Both the position numbers and the translations under genes were made by a program. From Gavia stellata (taxonomy: Eukaryota > Chordata > Aves > Gaviiformes > Gaviidae), in NCBI RefSeq assembly GCF_030936135.1, contig NW_026777121.1:868001-932000 (forward strand): 64,000 nt of DNA, given 5' to 3'. Position 1 is the first letter of the stretch. Every line of letters starts with the position of its first letter. Under the pieces are notes generated by a model. It worked only from the letters and a program-made list of their open reading frames with translations, did not search any database and was not told where the DNA came from. Of the stretch, positions 1-18,429 are shown one piece after another.

Positions 1-56
1 GCTGCTGCAGCACATGGCTCCGCTCCCTCTGACCCCTCTCTCCCTCTGCCTTCCAG

Positions 57-1581
<1,525 letters not shown>

Positions 1582-1673
1582 GCAGCAGGATGGACAGGAT
1601 CCAGTGCAGCCGGCAGCGTACCACCGCCATTTCCTTGGCAGTGCTGAAGGGCTGAAGCTGACTCAGTTCTTCC

Positions 1674-1679
1674 AATAAA
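1674..1679 (+). terminator. Polyadenylation signal of acrosin copy 1
   Basis: AATAAA lies 93 bases after the stop codon and is the natural 3' processing signal of copy 1. The same hexamer sits at the same place in units 2 and 3. Confidence 0.75.
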
Positions 1680-1689
1680 ATTGCCAATT

Positions 1690-2868
1690 TTCACAGCTAA
1701 CCGTGCTTCAGTCCGATTCAGTCTCCCGGGCAAGGCAAGGACTTCCACGCCCGGCGCCTGCAAAACGAGGCCGCAGGCAGTCAAGTAGGGCACAAAGGGA
1801 AAGAGCCACTCAAAAGGGCTGAAACCGTGCCTGGTCAGAGAGGAGGGTGCTCAGAGCCAGCGTGAGATGGAGAAGACTGGCACACTGTGGCTAGAACAAG
1901 GATAGGGAAAAAATGATGGGACATGCAGACGACTTTGGGGGTGTGCATTAAGGCACACAAGCTGCCGACTAGGGCCTGGCGTAAGCCTTAGCTCACTGAA
2001 CGGCCTGTGCGAAACTCCTGAGCGTGACAAGAGAAATTGCTGACCGTAGCGAACAGACTGAGCAGCTGACAGGAGTTACAGTGCCATGAGGAAGAGCCAG
2101 ATTTCACGGGTAGTTGAGGGGGATTGATGGGAGAGGTGGCCCCACTTCACAGATAACTGAAGGGAGAGTTGGGCTCATTTTGGGGAGAGCAATCTGGCAG
2201 GGCCAGCAGTACCCAGGAAACCCCATCAGTAATGGCGTGGAAGTCCAAGGTGACCTAGCTAAGAGCACCTGCAACACCAAATCCGTTCACAGATGTAGCA
2301 AACCTGGGAGCAAGGGGGGAAAAAGAAGCAAGGGGCTAGGTCCCTTGTTTGGGAGGAGACAAGGGCAGAGAAAGAGGCGTTGAGGAAGATGAGGGGGATG
2401 TATAAGCACGGAAAATGGAGGGAAGGGGGTGGGGGTGGGGAATCAAGGAGCTAGGTGAACATAAGCCAACTTGTTTGCTTCTTTGACTCAGCCCAGCGCC
2501 TAATCCCCACAGTCCGTCCCACCTTCTTTCTGAGAGCGCTCCCAAATCCTTTTCTGTGTGGCCTCACTCTGTACCCAGTGGGGGGGTGGGGGGTGGGTCC
2601 AGGGGCCTGGCTGCTAGCAATGGCAGAAGGGAACTCTGGTCACAGGGACCCAGCGGTTGGAGACACCAAGTGTCTAGGGCCAGCTACTGGTGGGAGCACT
2701 GGCTGCGCGGGCAAGTTGCTCTTGAGCTTGAAGCTGGGCTAGTTCATGAGCAAGAGGAGATACAGAGCTGGAAAGACCCAAGGTCTGTGCCAACCACTGG
2801 GTAAGTAGTTTGACATCCAGCCATGGATTTTAGTTGAACTTACTTCCCTTGCTAATATTTAAGGCACT
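1690..2868. other. Intergenic spacer of the acrosin unit
   Basis: Spacer from the poly(A) site to the duplicated exon 3 fragment, repeated at 7375-8553 and 13060-14238. It also recurs, without its gene, at 37675-38877, 55640-56860 and, inverted, 60394-61640. Short open frames in it (such as 2114-2383) are preserved in units 2 and 3 only because the DNA is nearly identical; they have no recognisable protein features. G-runs occur near 2425-2440 and 2578-2600. No gene is called here. Confidence 0.6.
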
Positions 2869-3220
2869 GGGAGAAGGCTGGGATGTGCCACTGCTTTCTA
2901 GCAGCCTCCAGCTCGACATTCCTTGTGCCTAAGGCGTGCCAGGGCACTCGCACCCTCCCTAGGGCTGCTTTCCCCTTTCCATTATGAAGCAGGAGGCAGG
3001 GAACTGCTGGGCTGCTGCAGCACATGGCTCCGCTCCCTCTGACCCCTCTCTCCCTCTGCCTTCCCGGCACATCACCATGTGGCACGTGGTGATCGGGGCC
3101 ACCCGGTTGCCTCAGCTGGGCCCTGAGGCCCAAGTGTGCAATATCAAGCAGCTACTGGTTCACGAGCACTACAGTAACATCACGCAGAGGAATGACATCG
3201 CCCTGCTGGAACCGGACCGG
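2869..3220 (+). pseudogene. Decayed second copy of acrosin intron 2 end and exon 3 (unit 1)
   Basis: Bases 2869-3066 match the end of acrosin intron 2 (compare 5545-5741), and 3067 to about 3220 match the first 150 bases of exon 3, up to the codons after the catalytic Asp. The acceptor dinucleotide is destroyed: the true exon reads TTCCAG before GCACATC, this copy TTCCCG (3061-3066). The rest of exon 3 is missing. Codon changes relative to the real exon include arginine to histidine and valine to isoleucine in the strand before GATR. It cannot be spliced as exon 3 and sits downstream of the gene, so it is a partial duplicate carried in every unit. Confidence 0.85.
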
Positions 3221-3399
3221 GCAATGCCCTCTAGCCTCCAGGGACCTAGCCCCGCGCAGCAAACGCAACGCACGGGACTGGCTCCTGCTTTCCTCCCGTG
3301 ACTGCCCTGCACTCCAGCATGGGAGCAAGGCTCCACCATACAGCTCTAGAAGGTAGACTGAGGAGATGAGGCTGATACAGGATTTACCAAAGCCATGGA

Positions 3400-3994
3400 T
3401 GTCGTGGTTTAACCCCAGTTGGCAACTAAGCACCACCCAGCCACTCGCTCACTCCCCCCGGGTGGGATGGGGGAGAGAATTGGAAGGGTAAAAGTGAGAA
3501 AACTCGCGGCTTGAGATAAAGACAGTTCAATAGGTGAAGCAAAAGCTGCGCAGGCAAGCAAAGCAAAACAAGGAATGCGTTCACTACTTCCCACCGGCAG
3601 GCAGGTGTTCAGCCATCTCCAGGAAAGCAGGGCTCCATCACGCGTAACGGCTACTTGGGAAGACAAATGCCATCACCCCGCACGTCCCCCCCTTCCTTCT
3701 TCTTCCCCCAGCTTTATATGCTGAGCATGACGTCCTATGGTATGGAATATCCCTTTGGTCAGTTGGGGTCAGCTGTCCCAGCTGTGTCGCCTCCCAACTT
3801 TTTGTGCACCCCCAGCCTACTCGCTGGTGGGGCGGTGTGAGAAGCAGAAAAGCCCTTGACTCTGTGTAAGCACTGCTTAGCAGTACCTAAAACATCCCTG
3901 CTTTATCAACACTGTTTCCAGCACAAATCCAAAACACAGCCCCATACTAGCTACTAAGAAGAAAACTAACGCTACCCCAGCCAAAACCAGCACA
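3400..3994 (-). mobile_element. Solo LTR of an avian ERV, unit 1
   Basis: On the minus strand the element starts TGTGCTGG and ends CCACGACA, the TG...CA form of a retroviral LTR. It is flanked by a perfect 5-bp target duplication, ATGGA at 3395-3399 and 3995-3999. A TATA box (ATATAAAG on the minus strand, near 3713-3720) lies mid-element, followed by a degraded poly(A) region. The 595-bp element has no internal retroviral sequence, so it is a solo LTR left by recombination. A 5-bp duplication fits ERVL- or some ERV1-type integrases. The sequence resembles an LTR family widespread in birds; I give no family name. Confidence 0.85.
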
Positions 3995-4544
3995 ATGGAG
4001 AATGGCGTGTGGTGCTGAGAGCGGGAGCATCCTTCTCTGGCTAGAGCCTAAAATTGCGTGTCCTTGGCCACGCGTACCAGGGGCCACAACTGCCCTTGTC
4101 GGTGTTGGCCCAGAACAGCAACGTAACTCATAGACAGCAAGGACAGGAAGCCTGCCAGAGGCTGTTGCTGTGGCTGACGTAGCCAGGATGGCCTGTGCTG
4201 CGTCTGCGTTTCACGGGGCTTTGTGCCGGAAGGCTGACACTGCTTGGGTACGCCTGCCTTAGTTGGCTTGCACATCACTGCTTGCCTGCCGCGGCTATAA
4301 CCAGATTGGCTCTTCAATGCCCAGACGTGTGCCTAGTGCCTGGAGCAGTTCTGTTCTCTGGCGTATGCTTTTTGGGAAGGAGCTGCTGGCAAACGGCTGC
4401 AGGGAGCAGGGTGGCAGTGAACTTCCCAAAGAGGCTATGATGCCCCACTTGGTTTTTTCCTGCCACCTGTTAGCAGGCAGTGCTCGGAGGCAGGCGCTGC
4501 TGCCTGCCACGGGGCCTGCACGCCTTCATCCCACAAGCACAGCA
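3995..4544. other. Unit region between solo LTR and acrosin promoter
   Basis: Follows the LTR target site, and recurs at 9680-10229. It holds no recognisable exon. Long open frames cross it on both strands but overlap the GC-rich acrosin exon 1-2 region and show no family features. It is probably upstream flank of the acrosin gene. Confidence 0.5.
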
Positions 4545-4806
4545 TTCAGTGCTGGGTGGGGGGGGAGCGACTGTCGGGGGCGTCCGATGCCAGCTTCTGC
4601 CTCCCCTCCTGCTTGGAACCCCCCCATGTTGCCCCCCCTGCCCCGAGAGGCCACCACGCCCAGCACCCGGAACCAGCGACTCTGTGACATCAGCCCCGGG
4701 ACCAAGGGCACCGCGGGCAACGCGAGTACTGCGGGCACTACGTCGTTTGCCGCGCTGGTGGCGACGAGCTCTCCGTGCTTGCAGTTGCCACGTGTTGCTG
4801 GCAGCG
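4545..4806 (+). promoter_or_regulatory. Putative acrosin promoter, copy 2
   Basis: GC-rich, TATA-less stretch just upstream of the acrosin ATG at 4807. A near-CRE, TGACATCA (4685-4692, one base from TGACGTCA), lies about 115 bases before the ATG, and a CACGTG E-box lies at 4789-4794. CRE-type sites bound by CREM-tau are a known feature of spermatid-expressed promoters, which suits acrosin. The start site is not determined. The function is inferred from position and motifs. Confidence 0.45.
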
Positions 4807-7266
<2,460 letters not shown>

Positions 7267-7358
7267 GCAGCAGGATGGACAGGATCCAGTGCAGCCGGCA
7301 GCGTACCACCGCCATTTCCTTGGCAGTGCTGAAGGGCTGAAGCTGACTCAGTTCTTCC

Positions 7359-7364
7359 AATAAA
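7359..7364 (+). terminator. Polyadenylation signal of acrosin copy 2
   Basis: AATAAA, 93 bases after the stop of copy 2, at the same unit position as in copies 1 and 3. Confidence 0.75.
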
Positions 7365-8553
7365 ATTGCCAATTTTCACAGCTAACCGTGCTTCAGTCCG
7401 ATTCAGTCTCCCGGGCAAGGCAAGGACTTCCACGCCCGGCGCCTGCAAAACGAGGCCGCAGGCAGTCAAGTAGGGCACAAAGGGAAAGAGCCACTCAAAA
7501 GGGCTGAAACCGTGCCTGGTCAGAGAGGAGGGTGCTCAGAGCCAGCGTGAGATGGAGAAGACTGGCACACTGTGGCTAGAACGAGGATAGGGAAAAAATG
7601 ATGGGACATGCAGACGACTTTGGGGGTGTGCATTAAGGCACACAAGCTGCCGACTAGGGCCTGGCGTAAGCCTTAGCTCACTGAACGGCCTGTGCGAAAC
7701 TCCTGAGCGTGACAAGAGAAATTGCTGACCATAGCGAACAGACTGAGCAGCTGACAGGAGTTACAGTGCCATGAGGAAGAGCCAGATTTCACGGGTAGTT
7801 GAGGGGGATTGATGGGAGAGGTGGCCCCACTTCACAGATAACTGAAGGGAGAGTTGGGCTCATTTTGGGGAGAGGAATCTGGCAGGGCCAGCAGTACCCA
7901 GGAAACCCCATCAGTAATGCCGTGGAAGTCCAAGGTGACCTAGCTAAGAGCACCTGCAACACCAAATCCGTTCACAGATGTAGCAAACCTGGGAGCAAGG
8001 GGGGAAAAAGAAGCAAGGGGCTAGGTCCCTTGTTTGGGAGGAGACAAGGGCAGAGAAAGAGGCGTTGAGGAAGATGAGGGGGATGTATAAGCACGGAAAA
8101 TGGAGGGAAGGGGGTGGGGGTGGGGAATCAAGGAGCTAGGTGCACATAAGCCAACTTGTTTGCTTCTTTGACTCAGCCCAGCGCCTAATCCCCACAGTCC
8201 GTCCCACCTTCTTTCTGAGAGCGCTCCCAAATCCTTTTCTGTGTGGCCTCACTCTGTACCCAGTGGGGGGGTGGGGGGTGGGTCCAGGGGCCTGGCTGCT
8301 AGCAATGGCAGAAGGGAACTCTGGTCACAGGGACCCAGCGGTTGGAGACTCCAAGTGTCTAGGGCCAGCTACTGGTGGGAGCACTGGCTGCGCGGGCAAG
8401 TTGCTCTTGAGCTTGAAGCTGGGCTAGTTCATGAGCAAGAGGAGATACAGAGCTGGAAAGACCCAAGGTCTGTGCCAACCACTGGGTAAGTAGTTTGACA
8501 TCCAGCCACGGATTTTAGTTGAACTTACTTCCCTTGCTAATATTTAAGGCACT

Positions 8554-8905
8554 GGGAGAAGGCTGGGATGTGCCACTGCTTTCTAGCAGCCTCCAGCTCG
8601 ACATTCCTTGTGCCTAAGGCGTGCCAGGGCACTCGCACCCTCCCTAGGGCTGCTTTCCCCTTTCCATTATGAAGCAGGAGGCAGGGAACTGCTGGGCTGC
8701 TGCAGCACATGGCTCCGCTCCCTCTGACCCCTCTCTCCCTCTGCCTTCCCGGCACATCACCATGTGGCATGTGGTGATCGGGGCCACCCGGTTGCCTCAG
8801 CTGGGCCCTGAGGCCCAAGTGCGCAATATCAAGCGGCTACTGGTTCACGAGCACTACAGTAACATCACGCAGAGGAACGACATCGCCCTGCTGGAACCGG
8901 ACCGG
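8554..8905 (+). pseudogene. Decayed second copy of acrosin exon 3 (unit 2)
   Basis: Counterpart of the fragment at 2869-3220, with the same lost acceptor (CG in place of AG just before the exon start) and the same 3' breakpoint after the GAC codon of the catalytic Asp region. It has a few private base changes, such as GTGGCATG at the start of the coding part. Confidence 0.85.
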
Positions 8906-9084
8906 CCAATGCCCTCTAGCCTCCAGGGACCTAGCCCCGCGCAGCAAACGCAACGCACGGGGCTGGCTCCTGCTTTCCTCCCGTGACTGCCCTGCACTCC
9001 AGCATGGGAGCAAGGCTCCACCATACAGCTCTAGAAGGTAGACTGAGGAGATGAGGCTGATACAGGATTTACCAAAGCCATGGA

Positions 9085-9679
9085 TGTCGTGGTTTAACCC
9101 CAGTTGGCAACTAAGCACCACCCAGCCACTCGCTCACTCCCCCCGGGTGGGATGGGGGAGAGAATTGGAAGGGTAAAAGTGAGAAAACTCGCGGCTTGAG
9201 ATAAAGACAGTTCAATAGGTGAAGCAAAAGCTGCGCAGGCAAGCAAAGCAAAACAAGGAATGCGTTCACTACTTCCCACCGGCAGGCAGGTGTTCAGCCA
9301 TCTCCAGGAAAGCAGGGCTCCATCACGCGTAACGGCTACTTGGGAAGACAAATGCCATCACCCCGCACGTCCCCCCCTTCCTTCTTCTTCCCCCAGCTTT
9401 ATATGCTGAGCATGACGTCCTATGGTATGGAATATCCCTTTGGTCAGTTGGGGTCAGCTGTCCCAGCTGTGTCGCCTCCCAACTTTTTGTGCACCCCCAG
9501 CCTACTCGCTGGTGGGGCGGTGTGAGAAGCAGAAAAGCCCTTGACTCTGTGTAAGCACTGCTTAGCAGTACCTAAAACATCCCTGCTTTATCAACACTGT
9601 TTCCAGCACAAATCCAAAACACAGCCCCATACTAGCTACTAAGAAGAAAACTAACGCTACCCCAGCCAAAACCAGCACA
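9085..9679 (-). mobile_element. Solo LTR, unit 2
   Basis: Same insertion as in unit 1, at the same unit position and with the same ATGGA target duplication on both sides (9080-9084, 9680-9684). This shows that the LTR was in the ancestral unit before it was amplified. Confidence 0.85.
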
Positions 9680-10229
9680 ATGGAGAATGGCGTGTGGTGC
9701 TGAGAGCGGGAGCATCCTTCTCTGGCTAGAGCCTAAAATTGCGTGTCCTTGGCCACGCGTACCAGGGGCCACAACTGCCCTTGTCGGTGTTGGCCCAGAA
9801 CAGCAACGTAACTCATAGACAGCAAGGACAGGAAGCCTGCCAGAGGCTGTTGCTGTGGCTGACGTAGCCACGATGGCCTGTGCTGCGTCTGCGTTTCACG
9901 GGGCTTTGTGCCGGAAGGCTGACACTGCTTGGGTACGCCTGCCTTAGTTGGCTTGCACATCACTGCTTGCCTGCCGCGGCTATAACCAGATTGGCTCTTC
10001 AATGCCCAGACGTGTGCCTACTGCCTGGAGCAGTTCTGTTCTCTGGCGTATGCTTTTTGGGAAGGAGCTGGTGGCAAACGGCTGCAGGGAGCAGGGTGGC
10101 AGTGAACTTCCCAAAGAGGCTATGATGCCCCACTTGGTTTTTTCCTGCCACCTGTTAGCAGGCAGTGCTCGGAGGCAGGCGCTGCTGCCTGCCACGGGGC
10201 CTGCACGCCTTCATCCCACAAGCACAGCA

Positions 10230-10491
10230 TTCAGTGCTGGGTGGGGGGGGAGCGACTGTCGGGGGCGTCCGATGCCAGCTTCTGCCTCCCCTCCTGCTTG
10301 GAACCCCCCCATGTTGCCCCCCCTGCCCCGAGAGGCCACCACGCCCAGCACCCGGAACCAGCGACTCTGTGACATCAGCCCCGGGACCAAGGGCACCGCG
10401 GGCAACGCGAGTACTGCGGGCACTACGTCGTTTGCCGCGCTGGTGGCGACGAGCTCTCCGTGCTTGCAGCTGCCACGTGTTGCTGGCAGCG
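10230..10491 (+). promoter_or_regulatory. Putative acrosin promoter, copy 3
   Basis: Same layout as the copy 2 promoter: near-CRE TGACATCA at 10370-10377 and E-box CACGTG at 10474-10479, with no TATA box near the ATG at 10492. Conserved motifs here carry little weight because the units are nearly identical. Confidence 0.45.
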
Positions 10492-12951
<2,460 letters not shown>

Positions 12952-13043
12952 GCAGCAGGATGGACAGGATCCAGTGCAGCCGGCAGCGTACCACCGCCAT
13001 TTCCTTGGCAGTGCTGAAGGGCTGAAGCTGACTCAGTTCTTCC

Positions 13044-13049
13044 AATAAA
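13044..13049 (+). terminator. Polyadenylation signal of acrosin copy 3
   Basis: AATAAA, 93 bases after the stop codon of copy 3. Confidence 0.75.
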
Positions 13050-14238
13050 ATTGCCAATTTTCACAGCTAACCGTGCTTCAGTCCGATTCAGTCTCCCGGG
13101 CAAGGCAAGGACTTCCACGCCCGGCGCCTGCAAAACGAGGCCGCAGGCAGTCAAGTAGGGCACAAAGGGAAAGAGCCACTCAAAAGGGCTGAAACCGTGC
13201 CTGGTCAGAGAGGAGGGTGCTCAGAGCCAGCGTGAGATGGAGAAGACTGGCACACTGTGGCTAGAACGAGGATAGGGAAAAAATGATGGGACATGCAGAC
13301 GACTTTGGGGGTGTGCATTAAGGCACACAAGCTGCCGACTAGGGCCTGGCGTAAGCCTTAGCTCACTGAACGGCCTGTGCGAAACTCCTGAGCGTGACAA
13401 GAGAAATTGCTGACCGTAGCGAACAGACTGAGCAGCTGACAGGAGTTACAGTGCCATGAGGAAGAGCCAGATTTCACGGGTAGTTGAGGGGGATTGATGG
13501 GAGAGGTGGCCCCACTTCACAGATAACTGAAGGGAGAGTTGGGCTCATTTTGGGGAGAGGAATCTGGCAGGGCCAGCAGTACCCAGGAAACCCCATCAGT
13601 AATGCCGTGGAAGTCCAAGGTGACCTAGCTAAGAGCACCTGCAACACCAAATCCGTTCACAGATGTAGCAAACCTGGGAGCAAGGGGGGAAAAAGAAGCA
13701 AGGGGCTAGGTCCCTTGTTTGGGAGGAGACAAGGGCAGAGAAAGAGGCGTTGAGGAAGATGAGGGGGATGTATAAGCACGGAAAATGGAGGGAAGGGGGT
13801 GGGGGTGGGGAATCAAGGAGCTAGGTGCACATAAGCCAACTTGTTTGCTTCTTTGACTCAGCCCAGCGCCTAATCCCCACAGTCCGTCCCACCTTCTTTC
13901 TGAGAGCGCTCCCAAATCCTTTTCTGTGTGGCCTCACTCTGTACCCAGTGGGGGGGTGGGGGGTGGGTCCAGGGGCCTGGCTGCTAGCAATGGCAGAAGG
14001 GAACTCTGGTCACAGGGACCCAGCGGTTGGAGACACCAAGTGTCTAGGGCCAGCTACTGGTGGGAGCACTGGCTGCGCGGGCAAGTTGCTCTTGAGCTTG
14101 AAGCTGGGCTAGTTCATGAGCAAGAGGAGATACAGAGCTGGAAAGACCCAAGGTCTGTGCCAACCACTGGGTAAGTAGTTTGACATCCAGCCATGGATTT
14201 TAGTTGAACTTACTTCCCTTGCTAATATTTAAGGCACT

Positions 14239-14590
14239 GGGAGAAGGCTGGGATGTGCCACTGCTTTCTAGCAGCCTCCAGCTCGACATTCCTTGTGCCT
14301 AAGGCGTGCCAGGGCACTCGCACCCTCCCTAGGGCTGCTTTCCCCTTTCCATTATGAAGCAGGAGGCAGGGAACTGCTGGGCTGCTGCAGCACATGGCTC
14401 CGCTCCCTCTGACCCCTCTCTCCCTCTGCCTTCCCGGCACATCACCATGTGGCACGTGGTGATCGGGGCCACCCGGTTGACTCAGCTGGGCCCTGAGGCC
14501 CAAGTGCGCAATATCAAGCGGCTACTGGTTCACGAGCACTACAGTAACATCACGCAGAGGAACGACATCGCCCTGCTGGAACCGGACCGG
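14239..14590 (+). pseudogene. Decayed second copy of acrosin exon 3 (unit 3)
   Basis: Third example of the same fragment, with the acceptor lost in the same way. At one site it keeps the base of the true exon (GGTTGACTCAG) where units 1 and 2 read GGTTGCCTCAG. Confidence 0.85.
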
Positions 14591-14769
14591 CCAATGCCCT
14601 CTAGCCTCCAGGGACCTAGCCCCGCGCAGCAAACGCAACGCACGGGGCTGGCTCCTGCTTTCCTCCCGTGACTGCCCTGCACTCCAGCATGGGAGCAAGG
14701 CTCCACCATACAGCTCTAGAAGGTAGACTGAGGAGATGAGGCTGATACAGGATTTACCAAAGCCATGGA

Positions 14770-15319
14770 TGTCGTGGTTTAACCCCAGTTGGCAACTAAG
14801 CACCACCCAGCCACTCGCTCACTCCCCCCGGGTGGGATGGGGGAGAGAATTGGAAGGGTAAAAGTGAGAAAACTCGCGGCTTGAGATAAAGACAGTTCAA
14901 TAGGTGAAGCAAAAGCTGCGCAGGCAAGCAAAGCAACACAAGGAATGCGTTCACTACTTCCCACCGGCAGGCAGGTGTTCAGCCATCTCCAGGAAAGCAG
15001 GGCTCCATCACGCGTAACGGCTACTTGGGAAGACAAATGCCATCACCCCGCACGTCCCCCCCTTCCTTCTTCTTCCCCCAGCTTTATATGCTGAGCATGA
15101 CGTCCTATGGTATGGAATATCCCTTTGGTCAGTTGGGGTCAGCTGTCCCAGCTGTGTCGCCTCCCAACTTTTTGTGCACCCCCAGCCTACTCGCTGGTGG
15201 GGCGGTGTGAGAAGCAGAAAAGCACTTGACTCTGTGTAAGCACTGCTTAGCAGTAACTAAAACATCCCTGCTTTATCAACACTGTTTCCAGCACAAATCC
15301 AAAACACAGCCCCATACTA
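14770..15319 (-). mobile_element. Solo LTR, unit 3, truncated at the array end
   Basis: Matches the LTRs of units 1 and 2 from its U5 end (14770) to unit position 3949, then stops abruptly at 15319. The outer 45 bases of U3 and the second target duplication are missing. The break marks the right edge of the tandem array. Confidence 0.85.
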
Positions 15320-18009
15320 CGCCAGCGTACCACTGGTAACCTTGCAACAACAGTTACGGTATATTGGCTGTAATTGCAGTAGTACCTCTTTCCATGCATG
15401 TACATCCCTGGAAATGTGTTCAGTTCACCACAAAGCTGAAAAAGAGCTCAAATACAGCTGATCACTGTATTTTTGCACACGTGTAACAAACAGACTGTGG
15501 GAAAAACCTGTAACTGTGGCTCTGTGGTTTCTAAAGACTTTGTTGGAAGATCTTGGCTTCAGCGTGTTCACCACTTTCCTGAGCTTTCTAGAAGGAAATC
15601 TGGCCTGTGTTGAGTTAGAACGTTTTAGTATAAGATGGGCAGATGACTGGAGCCATGTGAATTTGGCACTTCTTTGGGCAGTCAAGCTTTTCGGTTGGGT
15701 GCCAAATGTTCTCCGCTTCAAATAAAGCGGACATTGCTGCAAGCTGGCATTGGGCTGCTTTTGGCTGCAGGATAATCTTTTGCCAATTGTGTGTCAGAAG
15801 TTTCTCTCAAAAATTGTACATATTGAAAATCGAAACCTTCACGATGGGCAGCTGTTCTGCATTCAGAGAATATCAGCTTCTGCTGGCCGGTGGCTTACTG
15901 TTTGCCAAAGCTGTTTCATACAGAAAGAATCCAGTTGGTGTTTTTTACAGGGTCTGATGATTTCTGTGACCGTAACCTTCCCCAAGCACAAACACTCGGT
16001 ATGCTGTGGGGGTATCCTGTGAATGGCTCTTGAAGCAGGTCTCAGGAGCTACTAGCCTTTTCTTTGAAGCCCTTACACAGCTCTCTTCTGCCTTCTCTTC
16101 CTGACCTTAAACAAGAAGTCCATTCACCCTGTGATTAATCCTTCTTCAGAGACCATGTTTTCCAAAAGCCTCATCCTTCTTAGTCGTATTCTCCAGGTGC
16201 CTCTGATAGGCATGTATCTCTTTGGAACGGTGATCCTCAGAAACGGACACTGTGTCAGCAGAGACCCCAGCCCAGGCATGACTCTGGGAGCAGTATTCCA
16301 TCAGCCCTCAGTGATTTGATCGAGACTAACCTCCGTTAGCCTGCTTATGGGAACACCAGGTGCGAGGGTGTGGAGGCTTTCTGGAGTCCACATCCAGGTA
16401 CCTGCCCTTGACAAGCTGTTCCGCTGTCAGAGAAGGAAACTGATTTGTTGCTCTTTTTGCACAGCCCCCTCTTTGTTGTCATTTTTTGTTGTGGTTGCCT
16501 GAATACACCCAAACTATTGGATCATTTCTTTTTTCAAGTATTTTTTTGGGTGGGAATGGAAATTTCACTCACGAGTTGAAATAACATGATTTCATTTTCC
16601 AATGAAATTAATGACTTTTCAATTTGTTTTCATTTTTCTTTGCTCCTCCTCCCGCTTCTTATCAATTCTTCACCATCCTGCCGTGACAAACCGTGTTGCT
16701 CTGGGGACACGGTTGAACCCTGCGGGGCCAGTGGGGCTGGTGCACATTCTTGGACCACAGACGCACTTTCCTTTTCAGAAACCGGACGGAGTGCGTTCAG
16801 CACGAGCGTTTGTTTTCGTGATTCCTGCAGCTTTTATTGTGCCTGTTCTCGTCTGTGTGTAGTGAGGGCCAGTTATCAAAGTGGGGTCCCTCTCCCTTTG
16901 TGGTAGTCAGGCAAGAAACAAATGCCTGACGTCAGAGACAGTCAGTCATACATCAGATGAGCTCAGAGTTGAGTGCCCAGCCTCCCTGCTGTCTTCATAA
17001 GGCACCTCCAGCAGTCAGGAGGAGGGGAGAGAGGCGGGTGGTGCAGTTCGTGTCTTCCTGCTGCGATGCTGATGCCCTAAACCCCTCCGCCATGGAGCCA
17101 GACGTGCGTCTCTCTCTCTCAGGAGGCTGCAAGTTTGAACCAGCCCCACCCAGCTCTTCCAGGTCCAATAGGTTCCATTTTAGCAAGATGCAGCCCAAGT
17201 TATGGTTGCGCCCTCAAAAGAAGAGAATACCCATGATTTCCACTTTGTTGTTCAGGCTTTCCCAGTTTGGCAGAAGCCCTTCTGGTCACCCTTCCCTGCC
17301 AACCCGTGCCTGGAGTAACTACTGGACAAACTGCCATGAAGTCACCCTGTTAAATTGGGCCCTGAGGAAAGGCCCTGCTCTTTGCGGCAACCCCTCGGAC
17401 AGCCGGGGTTTGCTCCCGGTTTTTCCTCAGGGCTGTTCTATGCTCGGCACTGCCAAAGGGCACGTTTGCACTGGGAAAGATCAAAACCTGGGAAATACCA
17501 GAATGTGAGAGCTTTCCAGAGCTGTTTCTGGAAGAACTGAATTATGCACGTTATGCACGAAGCTGAAGCAAACCCATCAGTGGGAATTTCGAGGAGTATT
17601 TTCCCTGTGTCAGTGCTCAAGGACTCAGAGTAGTTGCTGAAACAGTGAAATGCTGAACTTTGCTGTTGTGCTTGTAATGGGCGGACCTCAAAGTGCTCGA
17701 CAAAGACCATCATTTATATCCGTGGGGTGTTTTAGAGATGAGCAGATGGCTTCTGGAGATGTAGTGTTTCCTCTCACACTGTAACTGGTTAGTAATATGT
17801 CTCTTAAAGAAGGCCTCCATGAGACAGTGTCGTTGTGGATGCCGCGACACGTATTCTGCCTGTGCTGAACCAAAGCTGTGTCTGGACAAGAAGGGAAGAA
17901 GAGCTTTCCGCACACTCAACTACGGAGTTTTACCAAGTGTATTCCCAGTTTTTTCCTTGATGTTTTGTTCCAAGATGCAGGTTGTTGATACTGAGGTGGA
18001 AGAGCGTTA
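15320..18009. other. No recognisable gene
   Basis: Single-copy sequence within the window. Open frames are short, on both strands, and lack recognisable domains; I see no splice-consistent exon series and no repeat family. It may be intronic or intergenic DNA next to the GC-rich island that follows. Confidence 0.5.
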
Positions 18010-18397
18010 GGGGGCTTGGCGAAATCCCCGGTCAGCGGTGAGGAGGACTTTGTGGCTGTGGTGCCCTCTGCAAGGCCCAGGCCCTGTGCTTTGACTGGCT
18101 GTGTGCCCGTCTTGTTGTTGGGAAGAGGCTCCTGTCTGGGGGGGAAAGCTGAGGGGGAACCAAAGGCAGTGTCGGCTGGGCCTTGCCACTCCTGCACCGA
18201 GCTGCGCGCAGCCTCAGCCCTCCCTGTGGCCCTGAGCCCCCTGAGCCCTCTGGCTACCCCCGCGTCGGGGCTGTGTCAGGGTGGGCAGCACTGGGTGGCT
18301 CGGCCTGGCCTGGCCGGGCCTGGCCCAGGGCTGCCGAAGGGCCAGGCCGGGCAGGGACTGGCAGGAGGCCCCGGGCCCAGCTGGGGCTGCCGGCCCT

Positions 18398-18410
18398 GTT
18401 GCCTAGCAAC
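18398..18410. promoter_or_regulatory. RFX X-box
   Basis: GTTGCCTAGCAAC is a perfect palindromic-type X-box, the site for RFX factors, which drive ciliary and many spermatogenic genes and, as RFX5, MHC class II genes. Binding is inferred from sequence only. Confidence 0.65.
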
Positions 18411-18429
18411 GGGGGCCAGGGTGGGTGCC

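Noticed and set aside
2114-2383. 89-codon frame kept in units 1-3 and at 38124
   Set aside because: Spacer DNA is nearly identical between copies, so conservation is not evidence of coding; the more diverged arm copies do not keep it.
16957-17508. 183-codon plus-strand frame
   Set aside because: No domain, no splice context and ordinary composition. Length alone is not enough.
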